Shown: positions 27,556 through 37,036 of the stretch, piece after piece
Position numbering within the stretch: the stretch's first letter is position 1
Layout: each line of letters opens with the position of its first letter
Origin: Cranoglanis bouderius
Lineage: Eukaryota; Chordata; Actinopteri; Siluriformes; Cranoglanididae
Direction of reading: 5' to 3'
NCBI GenBank assembly: GCA_023630585.1
Contig: CM042555.1
Location: 18,733,501 to 18,797,500, forward strand
DNA length: 64,000 bases
Position numbers and translations under genes: made by a program
Notes under the pieces: generated by a model
Databases searched by the model: none
Told to the model about the DNA's origin: nothing
The model's input: only the letters and a program-made list of their open reading frames with translations

Positions 27556-28576
27556 TGTTGTGTTGTACATATCTTTCTTTCCTTCCTTCCTTCCTTTCTT
27601 TCAGGAACAGTACACAATGTAAACGTGTCAGATTATTATGTATTATCTGTCAGAACACACAAAACATCAAGCACACTGAAAACACACGAACCCACCCCAG
27701 GCCACAGTTCCAGCACTAGTTTATGTTTATTAACATGCGATAGAACTAAACCTCATGTTGGCTGATTTTCCAGAAGCCATATTTCATAAATTTGATTTTC
27801 CAGAAGCCATATTATAAACAAATCTCTGGAATCAGCAGGACGTTCATTCCAGTCAAGTCTCTTCTTTCTCCTGCCTGCAGTTTGTGGAGCGGAAGCCGGG
27901 TCCTGGGCGCGTCGTCCACATCTGTAACCTCCCCGAGGGCAGCTGCACCGAGAACGATGTGATTAACCTGGGCCTGCCCTTCGGCAAAGTCACCAACTAC
28001 ATCCTCATGCGCTCCACACACCAGGTACCACGTCAGTGCAGTGTCTGAGTCCTCTGAACACCATTTCTGATGAAGACAGGTTAACTAATTATTGAAACAT
28101 TTTTTAAAGTAAAGCTATATACTGTATTTTTGTTCATCAGTTTGTGTTTCACTGCAATTTTATTTTATGTGTTAAAAAAATCGATTCATCACTGTATTAT
28201 TTATTTATTTATTTATTTATTTGAACTCGGCCATTAGAGCATTATACACCGGTATTATACACCAGTTTGTTGTGAGTTGTCTCCCCCTGGGGTCGAGTGT
28301 CCGGCGCTGGCTCAGGGGGGAAACCGATAGAAACGTCATGTGGTGCGTTATCTGTTGCGGATGATGTCTCACTCAGCGTCTCCTATTTTATTTCGCCGAA
28401 TACTTTGCTAGGCTTTTTAATCGCTTATCTCCTAAAGTCAGCGGGATCAGATTCCGTTTCACAAGCGCATGAGACACAGTGTGCCGATTCAGAATCGTAA
28501 CTGTCCTGAAGATTTACAGCTCTGGGAAAACCGATGAGTCCCAAAGATCTGTTGAGCTAATCCTTTGACACATTGT

Positions 28577-28644
<68 letters not shown>

Positions 28645-30471
28645 ATTTTCATTTCCAGGCTTTCCTGGAGATGGCGTATGTGGAGGCGGCCCAGGCCATG
28701 GTGCAGTACTACCAGCTCCATCCGGCCACCATCAACGACCAGAAGCTCCTCATCCGCATGTCCAAGAGATACAAGGAGCTGCAGCTCAAGGTGAGGAGAC
28801 CTACCTTCATTTTATTTAACGCACACACAAACACACACTACCTTCTTCGACCACTACACTACACTATAATTCCCTGCTTATTTATTTATTGCATTAAATA
28901 AAATGAATGTCACGTCATTTATATAATTAAATATTATATAAATTCTAGTAATTAATTGACCAACTAATTAATTAATTTATAGCTCGTAAACTCAGTTAAA
29001 TTCATTCAAATAAATAAATAAACCACACTGTTAGATTTTGCCAGTAATTTCTATACAATATTTTAAGCTACATTAATATTATTTAGTAATATTAAATAAA
29101 TAATAAATCAATTATATCAACTGGCACTACAAACTGGCACCACTGTTCCTAGTAGATGTTTTTATTTAATCGTCTGCCTCGTTATTTAATCGTTAATATT
29201 TTTTCTTTGTATTTATTTATATGATAAAATACTAAAAGGTTTTTTTTTTAATATATGAAAGTAAATAAAGTTATAGTAGAATCTTGAATCTACATAAAAG
29301 CAAGCACGAACCCACGTGTGCGTCTCTCCCTCTGTGAACGCAGAAACCTGGTAAAGACGTGGAGTCCATCATCCAGGACATCAACTCCCAGAGGGAGAGA
29401 GACGAGCTGCACGAGATGGACCGGTAAGAGAGAAATGAACACCGAGACGTGTGGTTCTTTTCATTAAATATCTTTCGATCAAATATTTCAATCAATAACA
29501 TAACCAATCAGTTTGAATACTCTTGTAAAATGAACTGCTGCTCCTGCTGCATCGCAGGGCAGTGTAACACACCCCGGAGGAAAAATGCTTTCCGCCCTCT
29601 TCCACATACACGAGCTGACGCCTTATGATTGGCTAGTGTCGCTGTGATTGATAGGGGAAAGAGAGCGTATGCCCCTCCCACCCAGAGAGCACAGCCAGTT
29701 TTTCCCTCTTTTTTTTGGCTCTCAGACAAAACCCCAGACAAAAAGTCCACGAATGCATATCCAAATGCTTCAGATGACGTACATTCCAAAATTGATTTCA
29801 TACCCCAAATATGTCTCCTATCATCTTGAGGAGGTGAGGAGAAACCCGTGTACCAGAAATGGACTGAAGATGTTTTACCAAGTATTTGTGTTTTATAGGT
29901 ATCCACCAGAGCGGGCACGTTCTCGCAGCCCCATCACTCGCTCCCTGACTCCGCCCTCACACAGCCCCAGCTTCACCTCCTGCAGCTCCACCCACAGCCC
30001 CCAGGCGGCGCCCTGGATGAACGGCATCGGGCCGCGGCGCGGATCGTGGGACTGGACGCCGCGCGACAGGGACGAGTGGCGGAACGGCGAGGACGACAGG
30101 CCCAACGAGCGCAGGAAGCCCTACCTCAAACCGGCAGAGGAGCGCAGCAGGGAGCGCTATTTCTCCTCCCACCATCCCGCCGACGACTTCTATAAGAAGG
30201 AAAAGCTGCCGCGCGTGTCCCAGCACCAGAGACACGAGCCGAAGTTCAAGAGGCGAGACGGAGGCGGGGATCACCACAGGCGCAGACATTCAGAATCCGA
30301 GCTCACGGAGGACGGACGAGGCAGGAGGACGAGCCGGAGGCACGAGAGGGAGGAGAGAGAGGCTAACAATCACGTACGACACAGTACACGCTGTAGTTTG
30401 TAAAAATAAATCTGAGGGAGTTCTACACTGTGCTTTAACTGAGCATTGATGTAAAACACTGACAATGTACT

Positions 30472-30509
<38 letters not shown>

Positions 30510-30795
30510 TCCACAGAAAGAATCTACAGAGCACCGAGCCAAAGACAGATCGTCATCTCCGCACAGCAGCAAACCTACGGAGCCCAGCGAGGGCGAGCGC
30601 AACCGAGAGAGCGAGGTAACCTTTTTTTTTTTTTTTTTTTTTAATTCTCAGAGCTGCTGCTGGACAATTATGGACAATTAATCAGAGCAGAGAATGCAGC
30701 CACTCTGTGATATAATGTGTTCATAGGTACAGCTTAGAATATTTGCGAACACTGATGGCTTCCTGTTTGCCATATTGTGTGTTTTGTGTGATTTG

Positions 30796-30831
<36 letters not shown>

Positions 30832-32938
30832 TTGTTGTTATTTTAAAACCTCTAACTCTACTATAGAACCGGCAGTAATTCTGTTATTATTATATTATTA
30901 TATCTCTCATTATATCCCAGGTGGAGGAGTGCGGAAGTGGGGAGGACACGGAGGGCGAGTGCTGGTACCCTAAGAGCATGGAGGAGCTGGTGACCGTAGA
31001 CGAGGTGGGAGAAGAAGACGACTCCGTCGTCGAACCCGATCTCCCCGAGCTGCAGGAGGAGGAGCGTGAGGAGGAAGAGGGGGAGTGTGAGGAAGAGGAG
31101 GAGACCACGCCGGCGAAGGAGGAGAAACAGGAGTCGGCACCGGATGCCGTGACGGAAGAAACATCGAGGTCTACTCAGCCGGAGTGCACCGAAGCTCCGT
31201 CCTCACACATCTGCCTCTTCCCCAATCAAGAGTTTAAAAGTGCGCTAGAGGAGGCAGCAGAGCCGTGTGTATCTCTGACACACACGACAACACACGCCGT
31301 CGAGACACACACTACCACAGCACAAGTCGCGCCCGAGAGCGTGCGTGAGGCGGAAAAGGTCGCAGAAAAACACACGGGGAGGACGTGCGAGGCTGAGAAG
31401 AAGGAGACGCAGCATGTGGAGGAGAACCAGAAAAGAGGTACACACACATAAACACACACACAATCAAGAATAAAATGAACCTGTTCTACAATAAATCACT
31501 TTAAACCGTAGGACTGTGTAAGAGATAATTACAGAGTTATACTGATATTAAACACCAACAAATAGCTAGCTAACGTTTCCGTATATAGCCAGCTAACTTT
31601 AACTTTTGGCTCGTAACTTTATCATTATTTAAATAGATTCTGCCCCAGTCATGCATCGTGTACTTCAGTTACCGGCTCCGTTTATCTTGGGAAGGCTTAC
31701 TTTATTATTATTGTTATTATTGTTAAATCTAAAACCCGAGGTGTAAATTTGAGCCCTCCTCACCTCCCGGCTCTAAACGGCAGTTCTTCTTCCGTGTCCT
31801 CTGGCTCAAACGTGAAATAGCGAATCGAACAATCTCTCATGCACCAAAATGGTTCGTCATCTCCGGACCTGATTCGATGAAGGCAGCGTGTGACATCTGG
31901 TAACCAGAAATAGACAGAGGTTTTGACCAAACAGTCTGGCAAAATGTGATCAAATTACTAATGTGTAAATCATCATGTGTGTTGTTTTTTTTCTTTCTTT
32001 CCAATTTCAGCAGAGAACACAATTCAGCAGAGCTCGCAGCCTGCGAGTTCGCCGCAGAAGATTGGCATCGAAGCTCCGTCACCGGCGCGAGAGCAGGAGA
32101 AGATCATCAGCGAGCACAGCATCCCGCTAGGTAAGTCCACACTCGAATCCGGTTACAGTCTGAGTTGACTTGAGCTCTGATTATTGGCATCTGTATTTGG
32201 ACATGTCTCAGTCCTGGGCATTGGTTTTGCTAATTACAGGTCTTCTAGGAAGCATAGCCATTGGCACAATGCACGAATAAAGCCAACTAGTTGAAGTAAA
32301 GGCTTGACCTTGAAAACAATTTGAGAGTTTCCGGTCTCGATCTTGACTCTCGCTTTGGATTTCATTTGGATATGACCTTCACTTGGCCTTGACCGTCTTG
32401 ACTCGATCTCTGCTAGTCTGCAAGTCTTTGACTTGCCAATGGCGGTTATGATTACAGCCCATTTTCTCAGAATACTCTATTTTTGGTCCAAAAGCATTAC
32501 CTTTAATAAATGAATGGGTCAAAATCTTATATCCTGCATCTGTTTGCCTGTAATGTACAGTGAGAAGGAAGCAAGTACGATAATCTTTTATTTGAGTTGT
32601 AATCAAAGTCCAGAGTGAAGGTCAGAACACAGACAGTCAGGAAATACTTTAAAACATAGAGACCAGAACTCAGGAAACATGTAAATCTCTGTATTATGTA
32701 AATAGACAAACAAAATTAGAATTAAACACCGAACAGGTGAACACAGTCAGACAACAATCCAGTGACAGAACAAGCACATGCACATGGGCGTCGTCACCAT
32801 GGGAACCACGACGCACGTTTAACATCAAACAGCTGACTCGTACAAGCATGCACCCACACACAAGTAACTCTTACAATACAATAACTCTTCCGACTTCGTG
32901 TTTGTTTACAGATGTGACCGCAATAAACATTCACTTTA

Positions 32939-32969
<31 letters not shown>

Positions 32970-34483
32970 TGTTTTAGGTGTGGAGTTCATCGTCCCGAGC
33001 ACAGGCTTCTTCTGCAAACTCTGCAGCCTTTTCTACACCAGCGAGGAGACGGCCAAGGCCACACACTGCCGGAGCACCGTTCACTACCGCAATCTGCAGG
33101 TCTGAAAACACATTGTACTAGAATCATCGAGATATTTATGGCAATCTTAGACTTCAGCCACTTTCACAGCCTGGATAAAGCGTACAGACAGGGAAGCCCG
33201 CCAAAAACCTAGACCCTGAGGCCCCAAATAGAGCTGACAATTTCCTAAAGACAGAGGTCAATTGATTAATACTGACCATCTGCACCACACGCAAACCAGC
33301 GCCCGCATCTAAGTGGCTTCGTGTCAGCTGTGTAAGATGAGTGGGCTGATAACAGTAATGGCATGCCGAGATACCGAGAGCTGGCGCTCGGAGACAGATT
33401 TCATTACCCGCCCCATCAATACACCACGCCGTTATTAGTTATGACAAGATGAGCTCAGCGGGCTAAAAGTGGGCTCCGGGGGACGACTCGTGAGGACACA
33501 CGGGTGGGGACAAAAACAACCCTGATTATACATATACGGTATATTGTTTGAGTAAAAAAAAAACCAATACACTCATGAATATACAAGACCTTTTTATTTT
33601 CGTTCATACATATATCGACGTTCGTATTTATTATAGTGTTTTGTAGATGTATCACTGCTGATGCTGTGATTCGGCCATGTCGATTCGACGTCATGTGGTT
33701 GAGGAGACTTTCCGAGTGGGATTTCCGAGTTGACGCCGCTACGTATCATTCTACTGTACCAAATCATATTCCTCAGACTGTATTCGCTCAGTGTGTCTTT
33801 ACTGACCGAAAGCCAAAGAGGTGTAAACACGTAGCACACCGAGGAGCGGACTAATGGTATAATTAGTGTGAGAATGTGTGTGTTCGTAACGCCGTGGCAT
33901 TTAGAAACCATTAGTGTGTGAAGGGCAGCAGGCGCTGACCGGGCGTGTGGTCAGGATCGAGTTGCCCATTAGTCCCTCTCTCAGACACACCTCTCTATCT
34001 CTCTTTCTCTCACACACACACTGCAGGCATTCACAGCATGAGGGGCAGCAGCTGCTCTGTCACTCACAGGAGACAGGAGTGTGACGCAGAAAGAGAGAGA
34101 TGGAGATAGAGGGGGGGAGGATTTGTTTATTAATACAGTAACACTCTCAGTGTCGTCCTGTTATAGGAAATTAATCAACGACGGCGTGGTGTGATGAAGC
34201 GGAGTTACTGTGAGTTGATTATATTCTTATAGGCGCATAAGTGTTTTAGTAATACTTTACTTTTTAGTAATATGTGGGCCGAACGACTGTTAAGATCAGT
34301 GTAATCTCATCACCTAGGACTTGGTCACATGGTCACATGGTCACGTCAGTGCCGCCTGTAATGCAGTACTGCATTAGAAACCCAGGGGGCGCCAGAAAGA
34401 AGGGCTAAGGGGGCCACACTGAATAATAATGGGGTAACGGGGGAGTTGTGTAGACGTCTGGTCGTCTCTAATTTTGTTCTTGT

Positions 34484-34539
<56 letters not shown>

Positions 34540-34598
34540 AGTACCTGTCTCAGCTGGCCGAGGAGAGTCTGCTGCACTTCCATTCTGACGCGGAGTGA
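19036..34598 (+). CDS. RBM20: RNA-binding motif protein 20, 13 coding exons (5' end missing)
   Basis: RBM20 is a nuclear splicing repressor of muscle genes such as titin. Exons are 19036-19987, 20502-20563, 20974-21074, 21562-21659, 27881-28024, 28659-28790, 29344-29423, 29899-30373, 30517-30615, 30921-31437, 32011-32130, 32978-33099 and 34539-34598. All introns are GT-AG and the frame stays open, giving 986 codons and a TGA stop. In the visible protein I see a Leu/Gln-rich segment (LQLAQLQAQLTLHRLKLAQ), a first zinc finger (C306, C309, H322, H328), one RRM at about 413-491, an RS region with RSRSP at 530-534, a Glu-rich region, and a second matrin-type finger (C939, C942, H956, H962). Order and motifs match vertebrate RBM20 (human about 1227 residues). 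The exon with the start codon lies upstream and was not found. PDCD4 follows about 2 kb downstream. Confidence 0.96.
20502..20563 (+). CDS. RBM20: RBM20 exon 3, second half of zinc finger 1
   Basis: The 62-base exon encodes DWDQHVKGKLHIQNRSLYTD, supplying the two zinc-binding histidines (H-x5-H) of a U1/matrin-type finger. The acceptor CTTTTCAG follows a GT-rich tract at about 20478-20490. The donor is GTGAGT. Confidence 0.93.
20974..21074 (+). CDS. RBM20: RBM20 exon 4
   Basis: The 101-base exon joins in frame at both ends (CTCTTACAG acceptor, CAAG|GTAAGC donor). It encodes a small-residue-rich linker (PALGALHFPVASEG, then NNSTMAYSSTAGQ) with no domain. It is assigned by phase and by position between zinc finger 1 and the RRM. 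Confidence 0.88.
21562..21659 (+). CDS. RBM20: RBM20 exon 5
   Basis: The 98-base exon has acceptor TTCTGCAG and donor AAAG|GTCAGC. It encodes a Ser/Pro/Gly-rich linker containing MKSFPLSGAGF, similar in position and character to the human segment just before the RRM. The phase fits exons 4 and 6. Confidence 0.88.
22793..22838. repeat. (TAA)n microsatellite
   Basis: About 15 copies of TAA in RBM20 intron 5. The poly-Ile open frame across it is an artefact. Confidence 0.95.
24500..24770 (+). repeat. Dispersed repeat, copy 3
   Basis: It contains AACACGTTATCGCTTCTATA (from 24561), GTAACAGCCCACGCAGGGAT and, from 24672, AAGGAGTCTCCAGTTTCAGC. The order of blocks matches the copy at 4677-5070. Confidence 0.6.
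25623..25688. repeat. (AT)n microsatellite
   Basis: An AT run of about 66 bases in RBM20 intron 5, followed by a T run. Confidence 0.95.
26391..26712 (+). repeat. Decanucleotide minisatellite, unit like GACTCTCAGG
   Basis: About 30 copies of a 10-base unit (GACTCTCAGA, GGCTCTCAGA, GACTGTCAGG and variants). The text GGTCACAGTGCCT occurs both at the left border (about 26380) and near the right end (about 26680). Because the unit is not a multiple of three and lacks stops, long Ser/Gln/Leu/Arg-rich frames appear here; they are not genes. Confidence 0.95.
26715..26986 (+). mobile_element. tRNA-derived SINE
   Basis: The head has a polymerase III A box (GTGGCTCAGGTGGTAGAG at 26724-26741) and a B-box-like GGCGGTTCCATTCCC at about 26769-26783. 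The body has TCCTTTGGCAAGACACTGAA (26810-26829) and AACCCCAAGTTGCTCCC, and the tail ends GCACTATATAAGTACATTTA. This layout is that of a common teleost SINE. Minisatellite-like text (CAGGCTCTAAGACTCAG) resumes right after it, so it appears inserted into the array. Confidence 0.8.
27208..27602 (+). repeat. (TTTC)n tract, UCUU-rich in the RBM20 transcript
   Basis: Nearly 400 bases of TTTC repeats with small interruptions, in RBM20 intron 5, ending 278 bases before the first RRM exon. In the sense RNA it carries dozens of UCUU motifs. The open frames rich in Phe, Leu and Ser here are artefacts. Confidence 0.95.
27881..28024 (+). CDS. RBM20: RBM20 exon 6, first half of the RRM
   Basis: The acceptor is CCTGCAG and the donor CAG|GTACCA. 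The 48 residues include the RNP2-type strand RVVHICNLPEG, then SCTENDVINLGLPFGKVTNY, which is nearly identical to mammalian RBM20. Only one residue of the motif region looks changed relative to human (LMRSTHQ for LMKSTNQ type). Confidence 0.97.
28574..28642. repeat. (GT)n microsatellite before RBM20 exon 7
   Basis: A GT run of about 69 bases, ending 16 bases before exon 7. In RNA it is a UG repeat. Confidence 0.95.
28659..28790 (+). CDS. RBM20: RBM20 exon 7, second half of the RRM
   Basis: The 44 residues include the RNP1-type strand AFLEMAYVEAA, then QAMVQYYQ and LLIRMSKRYKELQLK, matching the RBM20 RRM C-terminal half. The acceptor is TTCCAG and the donor AAG|GTGAGG. A (GT)n tract sits directly upstream. 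Confidence 0.97.
29344..29423 (+). CDS. RBM20: RBM20 exon 8
   Basis: The 80-base exon encodes KPGKDVESIIQDINSQRERD and ELHEMD, ending with CG of an Arg codon (donor GTAAGA). Human RBM20 has the related KPGK...IIQDIHSQRERD here. Confidence 0.95.
29497..29760. repeat. Possible interspersed element in RBM20 intron 8
   Basis: The block with TTTCCGCCCTCTTCCACATA, TATGATTGGCTAGTGTCGCT and GATTGATAGGGGAAAGAGAG resembles a repeat I recall from catfish sequence. No second copy is in this window, so this rests on recall only. Confidence 0.3.
29899..30373 (+). CDS. RBM20: RBM20 exon 9, RS region
   Basis: The 475-base exon follows acceptor TTTTATAG and ends CAC|GTACGA. It begins YPPERARSRSPITRSLTP, so the RSRSP hot spot (29918-29932) is intact, then PSFTSCSSTHSP as in human. 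The rest is rich in Arg, Asp, Glu and His (REREEREANN type), with less similarity to mammals. RSRSP carries the human cardiomyopathy mutations that mislocalise the protein to cytoplasmic granules. Confidence 0.95.
30474..30506. repeat. (GT)n microsatellite before RBM20 exon 10
   Basis: A GT run of about 33 bases, ending 10 bases before exon 10. Confidence 0.9.
30517..30615 (+). CDS. RBM20: RBM20 exon 10
   Basis: The 99-base exon encodes 33 hydrophilic residues (KESTEHRAKDRSSSPHSS and PTEPSEGERNRESE). Acceptor ATCCACAG, donor GAG|GTAACC, phase 0 at both ends, so skipping would keep the frame. Confidence 0.87.
30921..31437 (+). CDS. RBM20: RBM20 exon 11, Glu-rich region
   Basis: The exon begins after ATATCCCAG and ends AAAAGAG|GTACAC. 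It encodes GECWYPKSMEELVTVDEVG, then EEDDSVVEPDLPELQ, the most conserved non-domain block of RBM20, followed by a Glu-rich run and a poorly conserved Thr/Glu/Val-rich segment. Human missense changes in the conserved acidic block (such as E913K) cause cardiomyopathy. Confidence 0.93.
32011..32130 (+). CDS. RBM20: RBM20 exon 12
   Basis: The exon follows acceptor TTTCAG|CAG at 32005-32013 and ends CTAG|GTAAGT. It encodes about 40 residues rich in Ser, Gln and Pro, ending HSIPL, like the human segment before GVEF. A second AG three bases in makes a NAGNAG acceptor, so the start may be 32011 or 32014. Confidence 0.85.
   Translation, partial: QRTQFSRARSLRVRRRRLASKLRHRRESRRRSSASTASR
32941..32969. 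repeat. (GT)n microsatellite before RBM20 exon 13
   Basis: A GT run of about 29 bases, ending 8 bases before exon 13; only GTTTTAG separates the two. Confidence 0.9.
32978..33099 (+). CDS. RBM20: RBM20 exon 13, second zinc finger
   Basis: It encodes VEFIVPSTGFFCKLCSLFYT, then SEETAKATHCRSTVHYRNLQ. This is the C-terminal matrin-type finger (C-x2-C, H-x5-H), nearly identical to human. The donor, CAG|GTCTGA, is weaker than the others. Confidence 0.97.
33100..34538 (+). other. RBM20 last intron
   Basis: No exon is seen. A block with CGGCCATGTCGATTCGACGT (33673-33692) and GAGACTTTCCGAGTGGGA resembles 50088-50150, so it is probably an interspersed repeat. A GTGTGATGAAGCGGAGTTACTG text at 34189-34210 resembles 59217-59238. 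The intron ends in a (GT)n tract. Confidence 0.6.
34488..34536. repeat. (GT)n microsatellite forming the exon 14 acceptor region
   Basis: A GT run of about 49 bases runs directly into the TAG acceptor of the last RBM20 exon. No separate polypyrimidine tract exists. Confidence 0.95.
34539..34598 (+). CDS. RBM20: RBM20 exon 14, C-terminus
   Basis: It encodes KYLSQLAEESLLHFHSDAE and TGA. Human RBM20 starts this exon KYLSQLAEEG but runs about 17 residues longer. The acceptor is GTGTGTAG with (GT)n upstream. Confidence 0.93.
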
Positions 34599-34672
34599 AA
34601 ATGAAACACAGCCGGAGACTTCAGCAGTGTGAGCACCACTCACTCACTCAGAGACGAGGAGGACAACCACAC

Positions 34673-34710
<38 letters not shown>

Positions 34711-35790
34711 TGTGTAAGAGAGAAATGATGCTGACCTGTGCAAACGTTCTGCACATTTAAAGCAAACTTCAGAAAATGATCACGTTTCAGTTGACTGCTG
34801 AAGAAGAGCGACGAGATGACGTCATTAAGACGCAGACCGTCACGGAAAGACGGGAGCATCGCGCTTGCTACGTCATCACGTATTCCGAAAACATCACGTT
34901 TCGTCATTTTGTCGTTTTTCTGATGTTTCTAAATCCGTATGAAGCAGTTGGATGGAAACAACACTGAAACAGACTGAAGCGGTGTAAGGGAAGCACGGGT
35001 CACCCGACAGGGCCTGACTTGAATGTGTAAAATTGTTAGCCATACGCTAATTGTGCCTTGAAAGAAGAAGCTCACTAGAGCGTGCCTTTTCACGGTAAAT
35101 GATCTCGTAAAACTGGGTGTGAGCTGTGCTCTAAATAACACCAAAGGGAAATACTGAGGGGAAGTCGGCCATTTTGGAGCACAGCTCACACCACAAACGT
35201 ATGTGGTGTTGGAATGTGCTGATACGTGGAGTGGTTACATGATGTAAACAATGCTAACATGGCTAAGGGCTGGTTAGCCTGATGGCATTTCCCTTTTTAA
35301 GGTGATGTGTGAATCGAAGAAAGTATTAAGTTATTATTTTTGACGCACTGGACGTCCTCGAGAACCGGAAGAAGACGGCTGCCTTTTGAATCAGGACTCC
35401 CACACTTGCCCTCAGGTCAATGAGAAATGACTCATCCTTGTTAATAATGCAAATATATTTTATAAAAAAATATATTTATATAAAAACCCAGGACTCAACC
35501 CTTTTTCATCTACGCTGTGTATAACGCTTTTTTTTTTTTTTAAATGTAGTGCTACTTGAACCGGACCATGCGCGTTGTTTCTCCTGTCTGAGGCGAATCT
35601 GTGTACAGAATAAAGTGTGACGGTAGTTTGCAGTAAGGGGGACGGGATTGTGGAAGGCCTTTTCTTCCGCGTGTTTTATACACTATTGTTACGAGTGTCC
35701 CGCTTTTGAGACACGACTGATTTGTGAAAATGTTACTCAGATGTTTCGATGCAAATTCTTCAATAAACACTTGGAGAAATACTTGTGTCG
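34599..35790 (+). other. RBM20: RBM20 3' UTR
   Basis: Non-coding sequence follows the stop. AATAAA signals lie at 35609-35614 and 35762-35767, with GT-rich text after the second (35798-35830), as expected for a cleavage site near 35785. A (GA)n tract lies at 34677-34707. Confidence 0.6.
35762..35767 (+). terminator. Candidate RBM20 poly(A) signal
   Basis: AATAAA followed about 30 bases later by a GT-rich element. An earlier AATAAA at 35609-35614 is an alternative. Confidence 0.5.
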
Positions 35791-36517
35791 TATTGGTTTG
35801 TGTGTTTGTGTGTGTTTGTGTGTGTGTGTGTAACGTCCTCGTGAGGTACAAAGAACAAAATATACAGAAAGGTCAGTACATTTTTAGTGATAATAATATT
35901 TGTAGTTGTTAAATAAATATAGAAGAATATACTAATATATAAGTATAAGTAGAAATGTTCTATAATTGTAGACATCAGTGTTTTGTGTGTGTGTTTTTAA
36001 TGTTCTGTAATATTTCACATTGTTATTATTACACGTCAGTTTTTACATTTTAAGTTTAATTGAAGTTCAAAGAAAAATTGTAATTCCGTTTTTTGATTAA
36101 TAAAACAATCTAAAAATATGGATGTTTTATAATAATTTATGCATTTAATTAGTTATTTTACTTCTATATATTATATTATAAAATATTATTTTATATTATA
36201 CTATTATATTTAAGTTGTTACTTTATTATTTTTTAGAATTTCACATTTACATTTTTATTTGAGCTATTTTTCTGCTTGGCTTGCATGCCATGAATTCCTA
36301 TTTATTTCTTATAAATTTTACTTTGGCAAGCAAGATTATCACATTAAAAAAATAATTGTTCCTTTTTAGTGTAGACCACCTTCCAACACAAATATTGTTA
36401 ATTATTAATATCTGAAGTGATTATTTAATCGTTATTTTTTGTAAACAGGTCACTAAGCTGTGCTATGAGACAAAATCAGAAGCAATGACGTAATGCAGTG
36501 GTTGTACTTCTTAATCT
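35791..36517. other. RBM20-PDCD4 intergenic spacer
   Basis: An AT-rich spacer of about 0.7 kb with no gene seen. It starts with a GT-rich tract and ends at a CTCF-like motif. Confidence 0.6.
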
Positions 36518-36536
36518 CGGCCGCCAGGTGTCGCTG
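36518..36536 (+). promoter_or_regulatory. CTCF-like motif upstream of PDCD4
   Basis: CGGCCGCCAGGTGTCGCTG matches the 19-base CTCF core (CCANNAGGGGGCGC type) at most positions, in forward orientation. It lies between RBM20 and the PDCD4 promoter. Motif evidence only. Confidence 0.45.
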
Positions 36537-36559
36537 CGACTCAGCGCGAATTTTCTCGA

Positions 36560-36700
36560 TTTAGAAAACACGAGAAGCCCCCTCCCTAACGCACACTCCC
36601 CTCAGCCTACACTTCCTATTGGTTGCCTTCGCATCCGTACTTTAAATAAACTGGCCAATCAGAGCGCTTAGAGGGCGTTCCTGTATTATTGAGTTGCTGG
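36560..36700 (+). promoter_or_regulatory. PDCD4: PDCD4 promoter
   Basis: An inverted CCAAT box (ATTGG at 36618-36622), a direct CCAAT box (36655-36659) and an AT-rich TTTAAATAAA between them (36641-36650) precede the first exon. The base composition is less AT-rich than the spacer to the left. The start site, about 36690, is an estimate. Confidence 0.55.
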
Positions 36701-36771
36701 GCAGAGCGAAGAGGGAACGTTTGGAAACAGAAAGGCTGCGCTATCGTTTGGAGAGCGAGACGTCAAGAGAG
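36690..36771 (+). other. PDCD4: PDCD4 non-coding exon 1
   Basis: A 5' UTR exon is inferred from the strong donor AGAGAG|GTGAGA at 36771/36772, its position just after the CCAAT boxes, and the acceptor TTCCTTTTAG at 37318-37327 before the coding exon. It contains no ATG. Its 5' end is not fixed. Confidence 0.5.
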
Positions 36772-36910
36772 GTGAGAGATTTTTTGGTGTATTTGTCACA
36801 CATTTTACTTTTTATATGCACTGAGAGCGGTTTATCCACCGTAGACGACGGTGTTTGTCTAGAAAACAACTGTATTCGATTGTTAAATGGCACTGACGCA
36901 GGTTTGTTTG

Positions 36911-37036
36911 TGGCTGTATCCCGAATGCCTGCTTTCGCGCTACTTAGGTGGGCTGCGTAGGCTGCTCGCGTAATGACGTATACGCTGTACGTAGTGCACT
37001 TGGTGTTCTAGTGGGTGTTAGTTTGGGATGCGGATT
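36911..37036. mobile_element. Small MITE-like element in PDCD4 intron 1
   Basis: GGCTGTATCCCGAATGC (36912-36928) at the left and GTTTGGGATGCGGATTT (37021-37037) at the right are imperfect inverted copies of a terminus also seen at 52669-52789. The interior has GTAGTGCACTTGGTG-type text common in such fish elements. Confidence 0.4.

Larger units (their letters stand above)
21660..27880 (+). other. RBM20 intron 5
   Basis: This 6.2-kb intron has no further exon; the frame and the human alignment join exon 5 directly to exon 6. It holds (TAA)n at 22793-22838, a dispersed repeat copy at 24500-24770, (AT)n at 25623-25688, a minisatellite at 26391-26712, a SINE at 26715-26986, a TTTC tract at 27208-27602 and a 31-base tandem duplication of the text TGATTTTCCAGAAGCCATAT at 27763-27812. 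Confidence 0.85.

Noticed and set aside
27186..27765. Three long overlapping Phe/Leu/Ser-rich open frames
   Set aside because: They are translations of a (TTTC)n tract in an RBM20 intron.
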